Positions 54,244 to 63,656 of a DNA stretch of 64,000 bases are shown here, in pieces. The DNA lies in NCBI RefSeq assembly GCF_027213645.1, contig NZ_JAPWGL010000003.1, forward strand, positions 372,001 to 436,000. The letters run 5' to 3'. A program made the translations under genes and the position numbers. This stretch comes from Pedobacter rhodius (GTDB lineage Bacteria; Bacteroidota; Bacteroidia; Sphingobacteriales; Sphingobacteriaceae). How positions within the stretch are numbered: the stretch's first letter is position 1; the number at the start of each line of letters is the position of its first letter. The notes under the pieces were generated by a model, which saw only the letters and a list, made by a program, of their open reading frames with translations, was not told where the DNA came from and did no database searches.

Positions 54244-55680
54244 TTATAAATCCCACCACATTCTGGCATCCTGCGTATTTCCGCCTGTCAACTTAGCAAC
54301 AGCGGCAGCATAGCTTGCACCATTGGTTGTTATTTCAGAAGGCGCATATACATATCTGCGTGGAATTTGTTTCGTAGCATTGGTTGCTGCCGTGGCAGGA
54401 ACTAGTGCTGGAAATCCTGTTCTACGATAAATGTTCCAGGCTCTTAAACCATTAGGATAGCTGGCTATATATTCTTGCGTAGCGATGTTTTTCAAATTAC
54501 CTGCCGTACCTACAGCACCGATTGCAACATTGGCATTGGCTAAATAAGTTGCTGATGGCGCACCAACGCCCCACTGTTCGTGAGATAAAGTGATTCCGGC
54601 AAGATATAAAGTAGGTAAAACTTCAGTTGTCCAGCCCATATTAGCAGCTTCAGCACGCGCTAAAGTAACTTCAGCAGCTGATAACATTACATACGGACTA
54701 CTTTCTGTTCTTAAATCGCCCCTTAATACACGAGCCCAGGTTGGGTTTGCATCTGTAAATGCTGTAGCTGTAGCTCTTGTAACGCCATAGGGAACGCCCA
54801 AGTTTGAAGAAGCAGTACTGCCTAACACCTCAGAAGCACCACCATACGCAGCTTGTCTGGCATCTCCGCCCAAAGTTGTCACTAACAAATCAGTCATGCT
54901 TTTACTTTCTGCTAAATCTTTACGACCATTATACTCGTTAAACAAAGGATTTTTGTAATTCGTATTATAAGTAATTTTAACATTTTGAGCATTAGTAGAA
55001 ATATAACCACCAGCATCAGCTAAAGCCGCTTTAAATTGAGTTGCAGAATAATCAGCTGCGCCCGGATACCTTTTTGATAATTGTAAGGCCATTAACATCC
55101 TTAATGAGTTCGCAAATCTTTTCCACGAAGCTACATCGCCGTTAAAAACGATATCGCCAGTAATTGAAGAATTATCCATTGCAGCAACTGATGATGTCAA
55201 AGTTGATATCATACCCTTATAAATAGATTCCTGAGCATCATAAGCCGGTGCATTAAACTCAATACCTTTTAAAGCCTGGCTGTAAGGTACATCACCCCAA
55301 CGGTCGGTAATTGACCAGAAAATGTATTGCTGAACAATCTTAGCAACCTGTTTCATATTATTACTTGTATTCAAAATCTGAATATTCTGTAAATCATACA
55401 ATGCACCACTATAAATACCAGCAAAACCGTCCTGAATTAAGGTATAGTTAGAAGCATCCGGATATTGCGTTTCCGAAAAGTACTGTCCATAGTATCCTGG
55501 TCTTACAGTATATGAATAACCTGCTAAACCGACAAGTGTATTCGTTAATAAAGCTGATGGATTAGCCTGTGTTGTACTGTTCGGATCAATATTGGTCTGA
55601 CCAAAGTCCTCAAGCTTTTTACATCCTGCAGATGCTACTAATAACAAGCCTGCAAATGCATATATAAATATCTTTTTCAT
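54244..55680 (-). CDS. SusD/RagB-family lipoprotein 4 (SusD-like_2 type)
   Basis: The 478-residue lipoprotein has lipobox ASAGC and then KKLEDFGQTNIDPNSTTQANPSALLTNTLVGLAGY, as in the SusD-like_2 family. Inside are VAKIVQQYIFWSITDRWGDVPYSQALKGIEF and SWKRFANSLRMLMALQLSKRYPG. The end contains QEYIASYPNGLRAWNIYRRTGFP and RRYVYAPSE. It pairs with SusC 4 (28 bases upstream) and precedes the DUF1735 lipoprotein. The similar branch of SusD 3 suggests related types of substrate for units 3 and 4. Confidence 0.88.
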   Translation of the reverse strand: MKKIFIYAFAGLLLVASAGCKKLEDFGQTNIDPNSTTQANPSALLTNTLVGLAGYSYTVRPGYYGQYFSETQYPDASNYTLIQDGFAGIYSGALYDLQNIQILNTSNNMKQVAKIVQQYIFWSITDRWGDVPYSQALKGIEFNAPAYDAQESIYKGMISTLTSSVAAMDNSSITGDIVFNGDVASWKRFANSLRMLMALQLSKRYPGAADYSATQFKAALADAGGYISTNAQNVKITYNTNYKNPLFNEYNGRKDLAESKSMTDLLVTTLGGDARQAAYGGASEVLGSTASSNLGVPYGVTRATATAFTDANPTWARVLRGDLRTESSPYVMLSAAEVTLARAEAANMGWTTEVLPTLYLAGITLSHEQWGVGAPSATYLANANVAIGAVGTAGNLKNIATQEYIASYPNGLRAWNIYRRTGFPALVPATAATNATKQIPRRYVYAPSEITTNGASYAAAVAKLTGGNTQDARMWWDL

Positions 55681-55708
55681 ATCTTTTCTTTAAATTTAAT
55701 CACCCCTA

Positions 55709-58700
55709 TTAAAATCCTATTTTCAAGTTAAATCCAAAACCTCTTGTACCTGGTAACTGAGAAGTTTCACCACTTGTGGCCGAAATCTCAGACGGATCGA
55801 AATCTTTGGTTTTAGCATAAATTAATACAGGGTTTCTGGCAACTACTGAGAATGTTGCATTCTGAATAAATGAAGCAATACCTAATTTCTTAACTGGTAT
55901 ACGATAACCTACTGAAACCTCACGTAACTTAATAAAAGTTAAATCGTAGATGTAATCATCAAAGGTTTTAGAGTTGTATAACCCCTGAAAATAATCCTGT
56001 GCTTCCAGGTAGTAAGTTTTAGGTTGCCCTGTAGTTGCATCTACACCATCCACACGTACACCACCACCATCAGCAACTTTATCACGGATAGGATTTCCTT
56101 TATCATTATTACCAGCGGTACGAGCAGTTACCCCACTATATGCACCCCATTGATTTGATAATGAAACAAATTTACCGCCGAATTGATAATCAATATTCGC
56201 GGCCACGTCAAACATTTTAAATATGGTAAATGCGTTTTGTAAACCGCCTGTATGTTTTGGTAGAACACTACCGAAGTAAACATTAGGATCATTTACAAAG
56301 TGACCATTGGCATCCAGCAACGGAACGCCATCAGCATTACGTTTTTTACCATTACCCCAAATCTGACCCCATTCATAACCTGCTTCATGAATCATAAAAG
56401 GCATAGTCGTTCCCCAAACGTTATTTACGTTTGTAACCCTGGTTACGCCATATTTTTCACTTACTTCAACTACTTTATTGCTGATTAAGTTAGCGTAAGT
56501 AGCATTAATGCTCCAGCTAAAGTTGTCGTTATTAAATGGAACAGCTTGCAATTGAAATTCTAAGCCATGACTTGTGATTTTACCAATGTTTGTTAGGATT
56601 GAAGTAAAACCACTTGCTCCGTTTACAGGCACTGCCCTTGGATAGTTTGTTTCTGTTTTATCCCAGTAAGTAGCAGATAAATTTAGTCTTCTTTTAAAGA
56701 ATTTTAAATCCAAACCTACCTCAGAACTTTGAGCAACCGCACCTCTGATTGCAGGATCGACTAAAGCATCTGGTGTATTTTGCAATAAATTACCATTAAA
56801 TTTTAATGAGTTTACGCCATATGAAAACCCTGGAAAGCGATAAGCACCAAACCGACCGGTACTTTCACCTAACGCCTGAGGAATCTCACCATATGAACCT
56901 CTGATTTTTGCTTCAGATAACCATCCGAAACCATCTTTAGGCAGTAATTCAGAAAACACAAATGAACCACCTATTGATTTTGACAATACCGCATTATCTT
57001 CTGCAGGCAGGGTAGAAAACCAATCATTTCTAATCGAAGCATTAATAAACGCCAATCTTTTATAGCCAAAAGTTGCACTCGCTAATAAAGCTCTGTATTT
57101 TTCAACGTATCTGTAGTTACCTATTGAAGGCACATCTAATGAGTTACTGATGGTAAACAAATTAGGAATTGATAATCCCTGATTTGTATTAGCATTCACA
57201 TAAGTACTTTCGCCTTTGAATATATCGCTACCAGCAGTTACGTCTAAAGAAAAATCTTTAATTTGTTTGGTATAATGTCCTAACAACTCATAGTTTTCTC
57301 TATTAGAATAGGTGTTTTCAGTAGAGTAAGCCGCTTTTAATCCAGTTTGATTACCACTTGTTTCCAATTCACTTCTTGTTCTGTTTTCAGAAAATGTGGT
57401 ATTTTGTTGCTTACGGTAAGTAGCTGTAAAGCTTAAATCATTATTTACTTTATAAGTAAAGGCTAAGTTACCATAAAGACGGTCTCTTTGATTTAATCTT
57501 GTATTCAAATCACCAAAAGTATATGGATTATACCAATAGTTACCCCCATAAAATGCTTTAGGATTAGCAGGATCATAACCAGTTGGGTCAGAGTGGTTCC
57601 AGCTCGCATAAATTGTTTCACCTGGTAAACCCGGAACGGTTAAACCTCTTAATTCCTTCATGATATCCATATCAACATCACGATGGAACCACTGAGAGAA
57701 TGAACCTGTTGTTAAATTGCTATAAGCATCATCAATATTTCCTTTTAATACATTTTTAACATAATTGATATTAGCCGCTACAGTAAAATGCTTATTAAGA
57801 TCATAAGATGAGTTGAAATTCAAGGTGTTTTTATTCTGACTTGACCCTGGAATTAATCCCTGGGTATTTTGATTACCATAAGTCATCTTAAGGCTATATC
57901 TATCGCCACCTCCACTATATGTAATGGAATTGTTAAATGTAACACCGGTTTCGAAAAAGTCTTTAGCATTGTCCGGATTAGGTGTCAAACTTGCTGTTTT
58001 GTAAGAATACTGCGTACCTGGATACCATGCGTACCATGGAATATATTCCTGGCCAACCATTTTAGGCCCCCAGCTTGAGTCATCACTATAATTTGGATAG
58101 TATTTACCATCTAGCGCTTTCCATTCAGCTGGGTCGGTAGACTTCCAGGTATATTTTGTTAAATCCTGAGAATTACCCCCAGCATAAGTGTTCTGATAGT
58201 TGGGAAGAATGTAAGCGTTTTCAAACAAACCGCCTAAATTTAAAGTTAAACCAATGCCTGTTGCTGATTTTCCTTTTTTAGTGGTAATTAAGATTGCACC
58301 ACCAGCAGCCTGAGAACCTAATAATGCCGCAGCAGCAGGTCCTTGTAATACCGAAACGTCTTCAATGTCATCCAGATTGACATCATCCGCATTTGGCAGA
58401 ATTGTTCCATCTACAACATAAAGTGCACCAACTCCAGTACCAAAACCACCTGCACCCCTTAGCCTTACCTCTGTATTTCTACCTAAAGCAGCAGCAGACT
58501 GGCTTCTTACCTGAAGACCGGCAACTTTACCCGCCAAGGCATTGTTAACATTTGTAGAACGGATGGTGTTTAATTTTTCTCCGGAAACGCTTTGCGTATT
58601 TGTAACCTGAGAACGTTCTGTTGATTTTGTACCATAAGCACCTGTAACAACAACCTCTGTCAATTCATTTGCATCTGTTGCTAATGATGCATTAATTACA

Positions 58701-58963
58701 TTTGATGAACCAACTACAATTTCTCTGGCTTTAAATCCAACATAAGAAATAACTAAAGTTGACCCGTTGTTGGCTCTGATGGAGAACTTGCCATCCGCCC
58801 CGGTTACTGTACCTCCTGGGGTACCTTTGATTTTTACACTTACTCCAGGAATGGGTAGTTTATCGTCCTGAGAAGTAACTGTACCTGTAATTGTTCGCTC
58901 TTGTGCCATTGCTGAAACAGCAACAAATAAGAGTATGAACAAACTTTGTAGAAGTTTTTTCAT
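55709..58963 (-). CDS. SusC/RagA TonB-dependent transporter 4
   Basis: This is the longest of the four transporters (1084 residues). Signal MKKLLQSLFILLFVAVSAMA is followed by a regulatory-like domain (ITGTVTSQDDKLPIPGVSVKIKGT). The plug contains VVVTGAYGTKSTERSQVTNTQSVSGEKLNTIRSTNVNNALAGKVAG and LYVVDGTIL, plus EDVSVLQGPAAAALLGSQAAGGAILITTKKG. The barrel ends in RGFGFNLKIGF. It is the first gene of the SusC-SusD-DUF1735 unit. A TTTG-N18-TATACTTTAG promoter stands upstream. Substrate unknown. Confidence 0.92.
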   Translation of the reverse strand: MKKLLQSLFILLFVAVSAMAQERTITGTVTSQDDKLPIPGVSVKIKGTPGGTVTGADGKFSIRANNGSTLVISYVGFKAREIVVGSSNVINASLATDANELTEVVVTGAYGTKSTERSQVTNTQSVSGEKLNTIRSTNVNNALAGKVAGLQVRSQSAAALGRNTEVRLRGAGGFGTGVGALYVVDGTILPNADDVNLDDIEDVSVLQGPAAAALLGSQAAGGAILITTKKGKSATGIGLTLNLGGLFENAYILPNYQNTYAGGNSQDLTKYTWKSTDPAEWKALDGKYYPNYSDDSSWGPKMVGQEYIPWYAWYPGTQYSYKTASLTPNPDNAKDFFETGVTFNNSITYSGGGDRYSLKMTYGNQNTQGLIPGSSQNKNTLNFNSSYDLNKHFTVAANINYVKNVLKGNIDDAYSNLTTGSFSQWFHRDVDMDIMKELRGLTVPGLPGETIYASWNHSDPTGYDPANPKAFYGGNYWYNPYTFGDLNTRLNQRDRLYGNLAFTYKVNNDLSFTATYRKQQNTTFSENRTRSELETSGNQTGLKAAYSTENTYSNRENYELLGHYTKQIKDFSLDVTAGSDIFKGESTYVNANTNQGLSIPNLFTISNSLDVPSIGNYRYVEKYRALLASATFGYKRLAFINASIRNDWFSTLPAEDNAVLSKSIGGSFVFSELLPKDGFGWLSEAKIRGSYGEIPQALGESTGRFGAYRFPGFSYGVNSLKFNGNLLQNTPDALVDPAIRGAVAQSSEVGLDLKFFKRRLNLSATYWDKTETNYPRAVPVNGASGFTSILTNIGKITSHGLEFQLQAVPFNNDNFSWSINATYANLISNKVVEVSEKYGVTRVTNVNNVWGTTMPFMIHEAGYEWGQIWGNGKKRNADGVPLLDANGHFVNDPNVYFGSVLPKHTGGLQNAFTIFKMFDVAANIDYQFGGKFVSLSNQWGAYSGVTARTAGNNDKGNPIRDKVADGGGVRVDGVDATTGQPKTYYLEAQDYFQGLYNSKTFDDYIYDLTFIKLREVSVGYRIPVKKLGIASFIQNATFSVVARNPVLIYAKTKDFDPSEISATSGETSQLPGTRGFGFNLKIGF

Positions 58964-59000
58964 AATTTGAAAATAGGGTTAGTTAATGATTTATTAACCA

Positions 59001-59032
59001 CTAAAGTATACTTACTTACTTATATCACCAAA
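59001..59032 (-). promoter_or_regulatory. Promoter-like sequence upstream of SusC 4
   Basis: On the minus strand TTTG (59029-59032) is followed after 18 bases by TATACTTTAG (59001-59010), a good match to the Bacteroidota -33/-7 promoter layout, 37 bases before the start codon. Confidence 0.6.
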
Positions 59033-59205
59033 TTTATTGGCGCCTATTTTCAAAACTTAAACCTAAAAGGTTAAAAAAATGCTACTATAAGTTAAAAAAA
59101 GATATTATTTTAAATAAACTACCAATTTAGTTATACTTAACAGGTTATTTTACCCATTATTTTAATTAAAAATAGATTTTAAACGACAAAACAATCAGGA
59201 TTTGA

Positions 59206-61701
59206 CTAGTAACTACAAAAAACAATGTTTCCAAACAGTGTTTTCCCGCCTTCCCAAAAATTTCGGAACAAAGGGTCATTTGCTAAATACACTATCGTTC
59301 CCCTTCCCGAATCCTGAACACCAATCAATAGACCGGTTTTCAAATCTTCACGTACTTTTTTACCAACAATACCGGACATCAGACTTTTATCGTTTACCTG
59401 CCCAACATTCCATCCTTTAACCAGTGGCTCATAAATTTTACGATCGGTTTTCAAAGTGTAGTAAGATTTTCCGATGCCATAAGAGAATGGATGAGATGCA
59501 TCTAAATTAATTCTGTATATCGCACCAGGAATGGTGTTTTCATAATCATCATGGTCTTTATCTTTAAAAAGAAGTTTACTCGCTTCCGGCTTTTCATCTT
59601 TTTTAACAACAGCTTCTTTCTTTTTAATATCAAATCCTTTTTTCTCTAAAACACTTTCTATAGCATCTTCCATTAAAATCAACTTTCCGCCCTTATTAAT
59701 CCAGCTTTTTAACCCCTCGTCTATGAAATTACTGTAACTTCCATCGGGAAGGATTAAGGTATTTACTTTGCTAATCTCCAGATTATTGATATCTCTTGCA
59801 TTAATGATATTTGGCGTTAAGCCTAAATCGTGTTCCAGGTAATACCAAACCTCACCAAAAGCAAGCGATGAAACCTCGTTTCCGGATACAATAGCAATTT
59901 TAGGCTGCTTTAATATCGGATACACAGATGAGCCAAAGTCCTTTCCTTTATCGACAAAGCCTGTTGAAATTGCCTGTACCGGCTTATCTAACTGATTTGA
60001 AATCTGAACGACTTTATTTTTAATGTCTTTTATTGTTTTCTCATTTTCGACACGCAAAACAATCAGCGTTCCCGCAGGATAATCTTTTCCATTAACAGAA
60101 AATGGCTGATCAGCCTGTCTAACCTTTATATGCTCCTTTTGTAAGGCCACGAGCAATTGTAAATCCTCACTATTTCCCCATCCAAATAACCAGGCTAGGG
60201 GTTTATCTAAATTAGATGAAACCATTTTACTTTCATCAAGCGTGCTGTATTTTCCTTTTATACTTTCTTTTAATGCATAAGCTTTCAAACCGTAAACATA
60301 AGGAAGTGCCCATGCTGTAATGTCGTAGGTGTTTGAATCGGTTACAACCGTTTGAGGCTCTAATAAAACATTTGCCAATACGGCTTTTGGTTGCAGCACA
60401 TTTACGATTAAATCGTTTCTTCCTAAAGTAAAGTTTTCTTCTTTTTTGGTATCGTAATCATAGCCTTTTCCTGTTTTATCGCCGCCAAATGCGAATTCAA
60501 TCTTATTTTTCGTTAACAGGTCCGCTAATTTTTTTAATCGGGACAGGTTATCAGGCTTAATGACATAGCTTTTATATACCCCCGGCGCAGTTATTAAAGC
60601 TTGCTGAAAATACTTTTTATATTCATCCAGTAATTTATTGTGATTTAATGAAGTGACTTCCAGTGTAGACATACTTGTTGTAAAATGATGCGCAACACGA
60701 TCTTTTAAGGTTAACGTATCTCCATCATTCGTTACCACGGATAAACCGGCTCTTATTCCGCCTTGCTCATAGGTCATTCCGATAGAACCATTGTATAAAG
60801 GATAAGTATCTCCGTATGACGGATATAAAAGATCGAAACGTTCTTTGGTAAAATACTGCCAGCCCTGTTCATCAAAATACTTCGCATTATTTTTACCAAC
60901 TACAACCTGGAAACTCTTTTGCCAGGGTGTAATATCCTGGTGTACCGGTTCTGCCGCGGGCGCGAAGTAATAAGGATCATTATAGCTTTGTTCATGAAAA
61001 TCAACATGAACCTGAGGCATCCATTGGTTATAAAGCGCTAATCTTTGTTTGCTTTCCATTTGAGTTTGCCACGCCCAGTCTCTGTTTAAATCAAAGTAAT
61101 AATGATTCGGCCTTCCGCCCGGCCAGGGTTCGATATGTTCTCTCGATGTAGGATCTGAATTTGGTTTTTCGCCGACAACGCTGTTAAAATAGTTTGCATA
61201 ACGATCTCTTCCATCGGGATTTAAGCAAGGATCTATAACCACCACTGTATTTTTTAACCATTCGTTTGCCTGCTGATTGGTTCCCGAAGATAAATTATAA
61301 AGTGTTTTCATTGCCGTTTCGGTAGAATTAGCTTCATTCCCGTGAACATTATAACTTAACCATAAAATGGTGGGTTGAGCAGCTAAATCGATACCAGTGC
61401 TGGTACCACTTGCCAGCGCGAGGTTATTTTTACGTATTTCTTCAAGCTTATTTATATTTTCTGCTGAGGAAATTACTGCAACGAGCAGGGGCCGCCCTTC
61501 ATTCGTTTTCCCATAGTCTATCAGCTTTACATTTTTTGAAGCTGCAGCTGCTGTTTGCCTGAAATAATCTGCTACTTTATAATGTGGTGTAAAATGCGTA
61601 CCCAGTTCGTAACCCAAAAATTCATCAGGTGATTTTACCTGGGCCTGTACAGTTAAAATTGAGGAAATAGCGAATAAGCAAATGGTAAACAGTTTCTTCA
61701 T
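59206..61701 (-). CDS. Secreted M14-family zinc carboxypeptidase, large type
   Basis: The 831-residue protein has a Sec signal (MKKLFTICLFAISSILTVQAQ). A catalytic M14 domain covers about residues 35-370: YNVHGNEANSTE with zinc ligands H120 and E123, VVIDPCLNPDGRDRYANYFNS, FDLNRDWAW, and VHVDFHEQ with the third ligand His and neighbouring Glu. The C-terminal 450 residues are not catalytic and include an NPC/flavodoxin-like region (PKIAIVSGNEVSSLAFGEVWYYLEHDLGLTPNII), as in large Bacteroidota M14 proteins. It should trim C-terminal residues from peptides or cell-wall material in the periplasm or outside. It lies beside the SusC/D array but is separated from SusC 4 by 242 bases. Confidence 0.85.
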   Translation of the reverse strand: MKKLFTICLFAISSILTVQAQVKSPDEFLGYELGTHFTPHYKVADYFRQTAAAASKNVKLIDYGKTNEGRPLLVAVISSAENINKLEEIRKNNLALASGTSTGIDLAAQPTILWLSYNVHGNEANSTETAMKTLYNLSSGTNQQANEWLKNTVVVIDPCLNPDGRDRYANYFNSVVGEKPNSDPTSREHIEPWPGGRPNHYYFDLNRDWAWQTQMESKQRLALYNQWMPQVHVDFHEQSYNDPYYFAPAAEPVHQDITPWQKSFQVVVGKNNAKYFDEQGWQYFTKERFDLLYPSYGDTYPLYNGSIGMTYEQGGIRAGLSVVTNDGDTLTLKDRVAHHFTTSMSTLEVTSLNHNKLLDEYKKYFQQALITAPGVYKSYVIKPDNLSRLKKLADLLTKNKIEFAFGGDKTGKGYDYDTKKEENFTLGRNDLIVNVLQPKAVLANVLLEPQTVVTDSNTYDITAWALPYVYGLKAYALKESIKGKYSTLDESKMVSSNLDKPLAWLFGWGNSEDLQLLVALQKEHIKVRQADQPFSVNGKDYPAGTLIVLRVENEKTIKDIKNKVVQISNQLDKPVQAISTGFVDKGKDFGSSVYPILKQPKIAIVSGNEVSSLAFGEVWYYLEHDLGLTPNIINARDINNLEISKVNTLILPDGSYSNFIDEGLKSWINKGGKLILMEDAIESVLEKKGFDIKKKEAVVKKDEKPEASKLLFKDKDHDDYENTIPGAIYRINLDASHPFSYGIGKSYYTLKTDRKIYEPLVKGWNVGQVNDKSLMSGIVGKKVREDLKTGLLIGVQDSGRGTIVYLANDPLFRNFWEGGKTLFGNIVFCSY

Positions 61702-61784
61702 AAGTAATAATTTTATCTAATGTACTAATTTTGTTTTTTGTTGTTGCTAAAGCTTAATTTTGCAACAAATATTTTTCAATTAGC

Positions 61785-63086
61785 ATGAGTACAACCGAAG
61801 AATTATATCAGCACTTTCTTAAAAACCCGGTAATTTCTACTGATACCAGAAACATATCAGATGGTTGTATCTTTTTCGCCCTTAAGGGTGATAATTTTAA
61901 TGCAAATACGTTTGCAGCACAAGCTATTGACAAAGGTGCCTCGTTTGCGGTTGTTGATGAAGCGGAATATGTAACTAGCGAACGGTATTTATTAGTTGAA
62001 GATACCCTTTCCGCTTTACAGGATTTAGCCAGCCATCACCGTAAGCAATTAAATATTCCTGTAATCGGATTAACTGGAAGCAATGGTAAAACCACAAGTA
62101 AAGAATTGGTTAATGCCGTTTTAGCGGAGCGTTATAAAACTTTTGCAACTTTCGGTAATCTGAATAATCACATTGGCGTACCACTTTCAATTTTATCAAT
62201 TGGAAGTGACGTGGAAATTGCAGTTATTGAAATGGGTGCCAATCACCAAAAAGAAATTGAATTGCTATGTACAATTGCGCAGCCTACACATGGCATTATA
62301 ACCAATGTGGGTATGGCACATTTAGACGGTTTTGGCGGATTTGAGGGGGTTAAAAAAGGTAAAGCTGAATTATATGCTTACCTGAAAGAAACTCAGGGTT
62401 ATACCTTTATTAACCGGGATAATTCTCATTTAATGGAAATGAGCGCCGCAGCAGGATTATCAAAACTAATTTTTTATGGTACTGAAAACGGAAATACCAT
62501 TAAAGGCGAATTGAAAAGCAGCGATCCGTTTATTGAAGTTGTTTGGACAAACCATGAAATTTTATCGACAGTAAAAACCAATTTAACCGGTAGTTATAAT
62601 TTTGAGAATATTCTTGCTTCAATTTGTATCGGCGATTTCTTTGATATGAATCCTGAAGAAATTAATAATGGTTTAGCAAATTACCAGCCTCAAAACAATC
62701 GTTCACAGTTAACAAAAACGGAAAGCAATACCGTAATCTGCGATTTTTACAATGCCAATCCAAGCAGTATGTCTGCAGCACTGGATAATATAGCCGTTTT
62801 AACAGCTGATAAAAAAATAGCCATCTTAGGCGATATGTTTGAGCTTGGTGCGGAATCAGCAGGACAACATAAATTAATTGCAGAACAGGCTGTGAAAAGT
62901 GGATTGGATAAAATCATTTTTATCGGAAAATATTTTTCTGTATTAAGCAATGATTATGCTGGTGTTTTCTTTGAAACACCAGCACAAGCTATTGAATACC
63001 TGGCTGAAAATAAAATAACAAATTCACTTGTACTCTTAAAAGGTTCAAGAGGAATGAAGCTGGAAAGTTTGTTAGCATATTTATAG
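61785..63086 (+). CDS. murF: UDP-MurNAc-tripeptide D-Ala-D-Ala ligase
   Basis: MurF adds D-Ala-D-Ala to the UDP-MurNAc-tripeptide, the last cytosolic step of the peptidoglycan precursor. The 433-residue protein has the Mur ligase three-domain layout: an N-terminal substrate-binding region (STDTRNISDGCIFFALKGDNFNAN), then the ATP site VIGLTGSNGKTTSKELV (P-loop near residue 103) and the IEMGANHQKEI motif. MNPEEINNGLANYQPQNNRSQL leads into the C-terminal domain with DFYNANPSSMSAALDN and KIAILGDMFELG, all typical of MurF. It is a single gene divergent from the M14 peptidase, with 83 bases between the starts. Confidence 0.95.
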   Translation: MSTTEELYQHFLKNPVISTDTRNISDGCIFFALKGDNFNANTFAAQAIDKGASFAVVDEAEYVTSERYLLVEDTLSALQDLASHHRKQLNIPVIGLTGSNGKTTSKELVNAVLAERYKTFATFGNLNNHIGVPLSILSIGSDVEIAVIEMGANHQKEIELLCTIAQPTHGIITNVGMAHLDGFGGFEGVKKGKAELYAYLKETQGYTFINRDNSHLMEMSAAAGLSKLIFYGTENGNTIKGELKSSDPFIEVVWTNHEILSTVKTNLTGSYNFENILASICIGDFFDMNPEEINNGLANYQPQNNRSQLTKTESNTVICDFYNANPSSMSAALDNIAVLTADKKIAILGDMFELGAESAGQHKLIAEQAVKSGLDKIIFIGKYFSVLSNDYAGVFFETPAQAIEYLAENKITNSLVLLKGSRGMKLESLLAYL

Positions 63087-63211
63087 ATTATGAATACGCT
63101 TATTTCATAAAATTATTCGTTAACACGAACTAATTATTGATACTAAAAAATCCGTGCCTTTCAATCTGGCCTTTATTATGCAACGAATGTACAAGGCTAA
63201 TTCAGAATTAG

Positions 63212-63300
63212 GTTGTCCGGGCAACGTCCGCATTTGTCTGGAATTGTCCGGATTTGTCCGGTAAAAAGCTGGTTTGTTCGGGTGTTGTTCGAGGTTTGTT
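63212..63300. repeat. Imperfect 10-bp tandem repeat of the TTGTCCGG type
   Basis: From 63212 successive decamers read GTTGTCCGGG, CAACGTCCGC, ATTTGTCTGG, AATTGTCCGG and ATTTGTCCGG. After a break come GTTTGTTCGG, TGTTGTTCGA and GGTTTGTTC. The period is 10 bases, near one helical turn. Confidence 0.7.
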
Positions 63301-63442
63301 CTTATAACAGTGCTTTAAAGGCCATTTTCTCGAAGGAGACTCGAAGCATTGTAGAACAAAACATGAATATTATTAAAATAATTAGCGGGTTTTACCTGTA
63401 GATAATAAAATGATTTTCACGAAAAGGTTTTAAAAGTTTTAG

Positions 63443-63487
63443 ATCTGCGAAATCAGCGGAACATTAAAATAACATGCCACGGAAACA
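63443..63487. repeat. Dispersed 45-bp repeat, copy 1
   Basis: The unit starts ATCTGCGAAATCAGCGG and ends ATGCCACGGAAACA. It recurs at 63611-63656 with one insertion and a few substitutions. Confidence 0.75.
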
Positions 63488-63610
63488 CGGATTTCACAGA
63501 AAAGGACGCTAAGCTTATAAACTCTTTGAATTAACCTATTAAAACATCGTAGCAGAAAAATATCCCGCAAAAAACGCTGATATCTGCAGAAAAGCTTTTT
63601 AACCATCATC

Positions 63611-63656
63611 ATCTGCGAAATCAGCGGGAGCATTAAAATAATATGCCACGGAAACA
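63611..63656. repeat. Dispersed 45-bp repeat, copy 2
   Basis: Same unit as at 63443, 168 bases further on, with GGGAGC in place of GGAAC and AATATGCC in place of AACATGCC. Confidence 0.75.
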
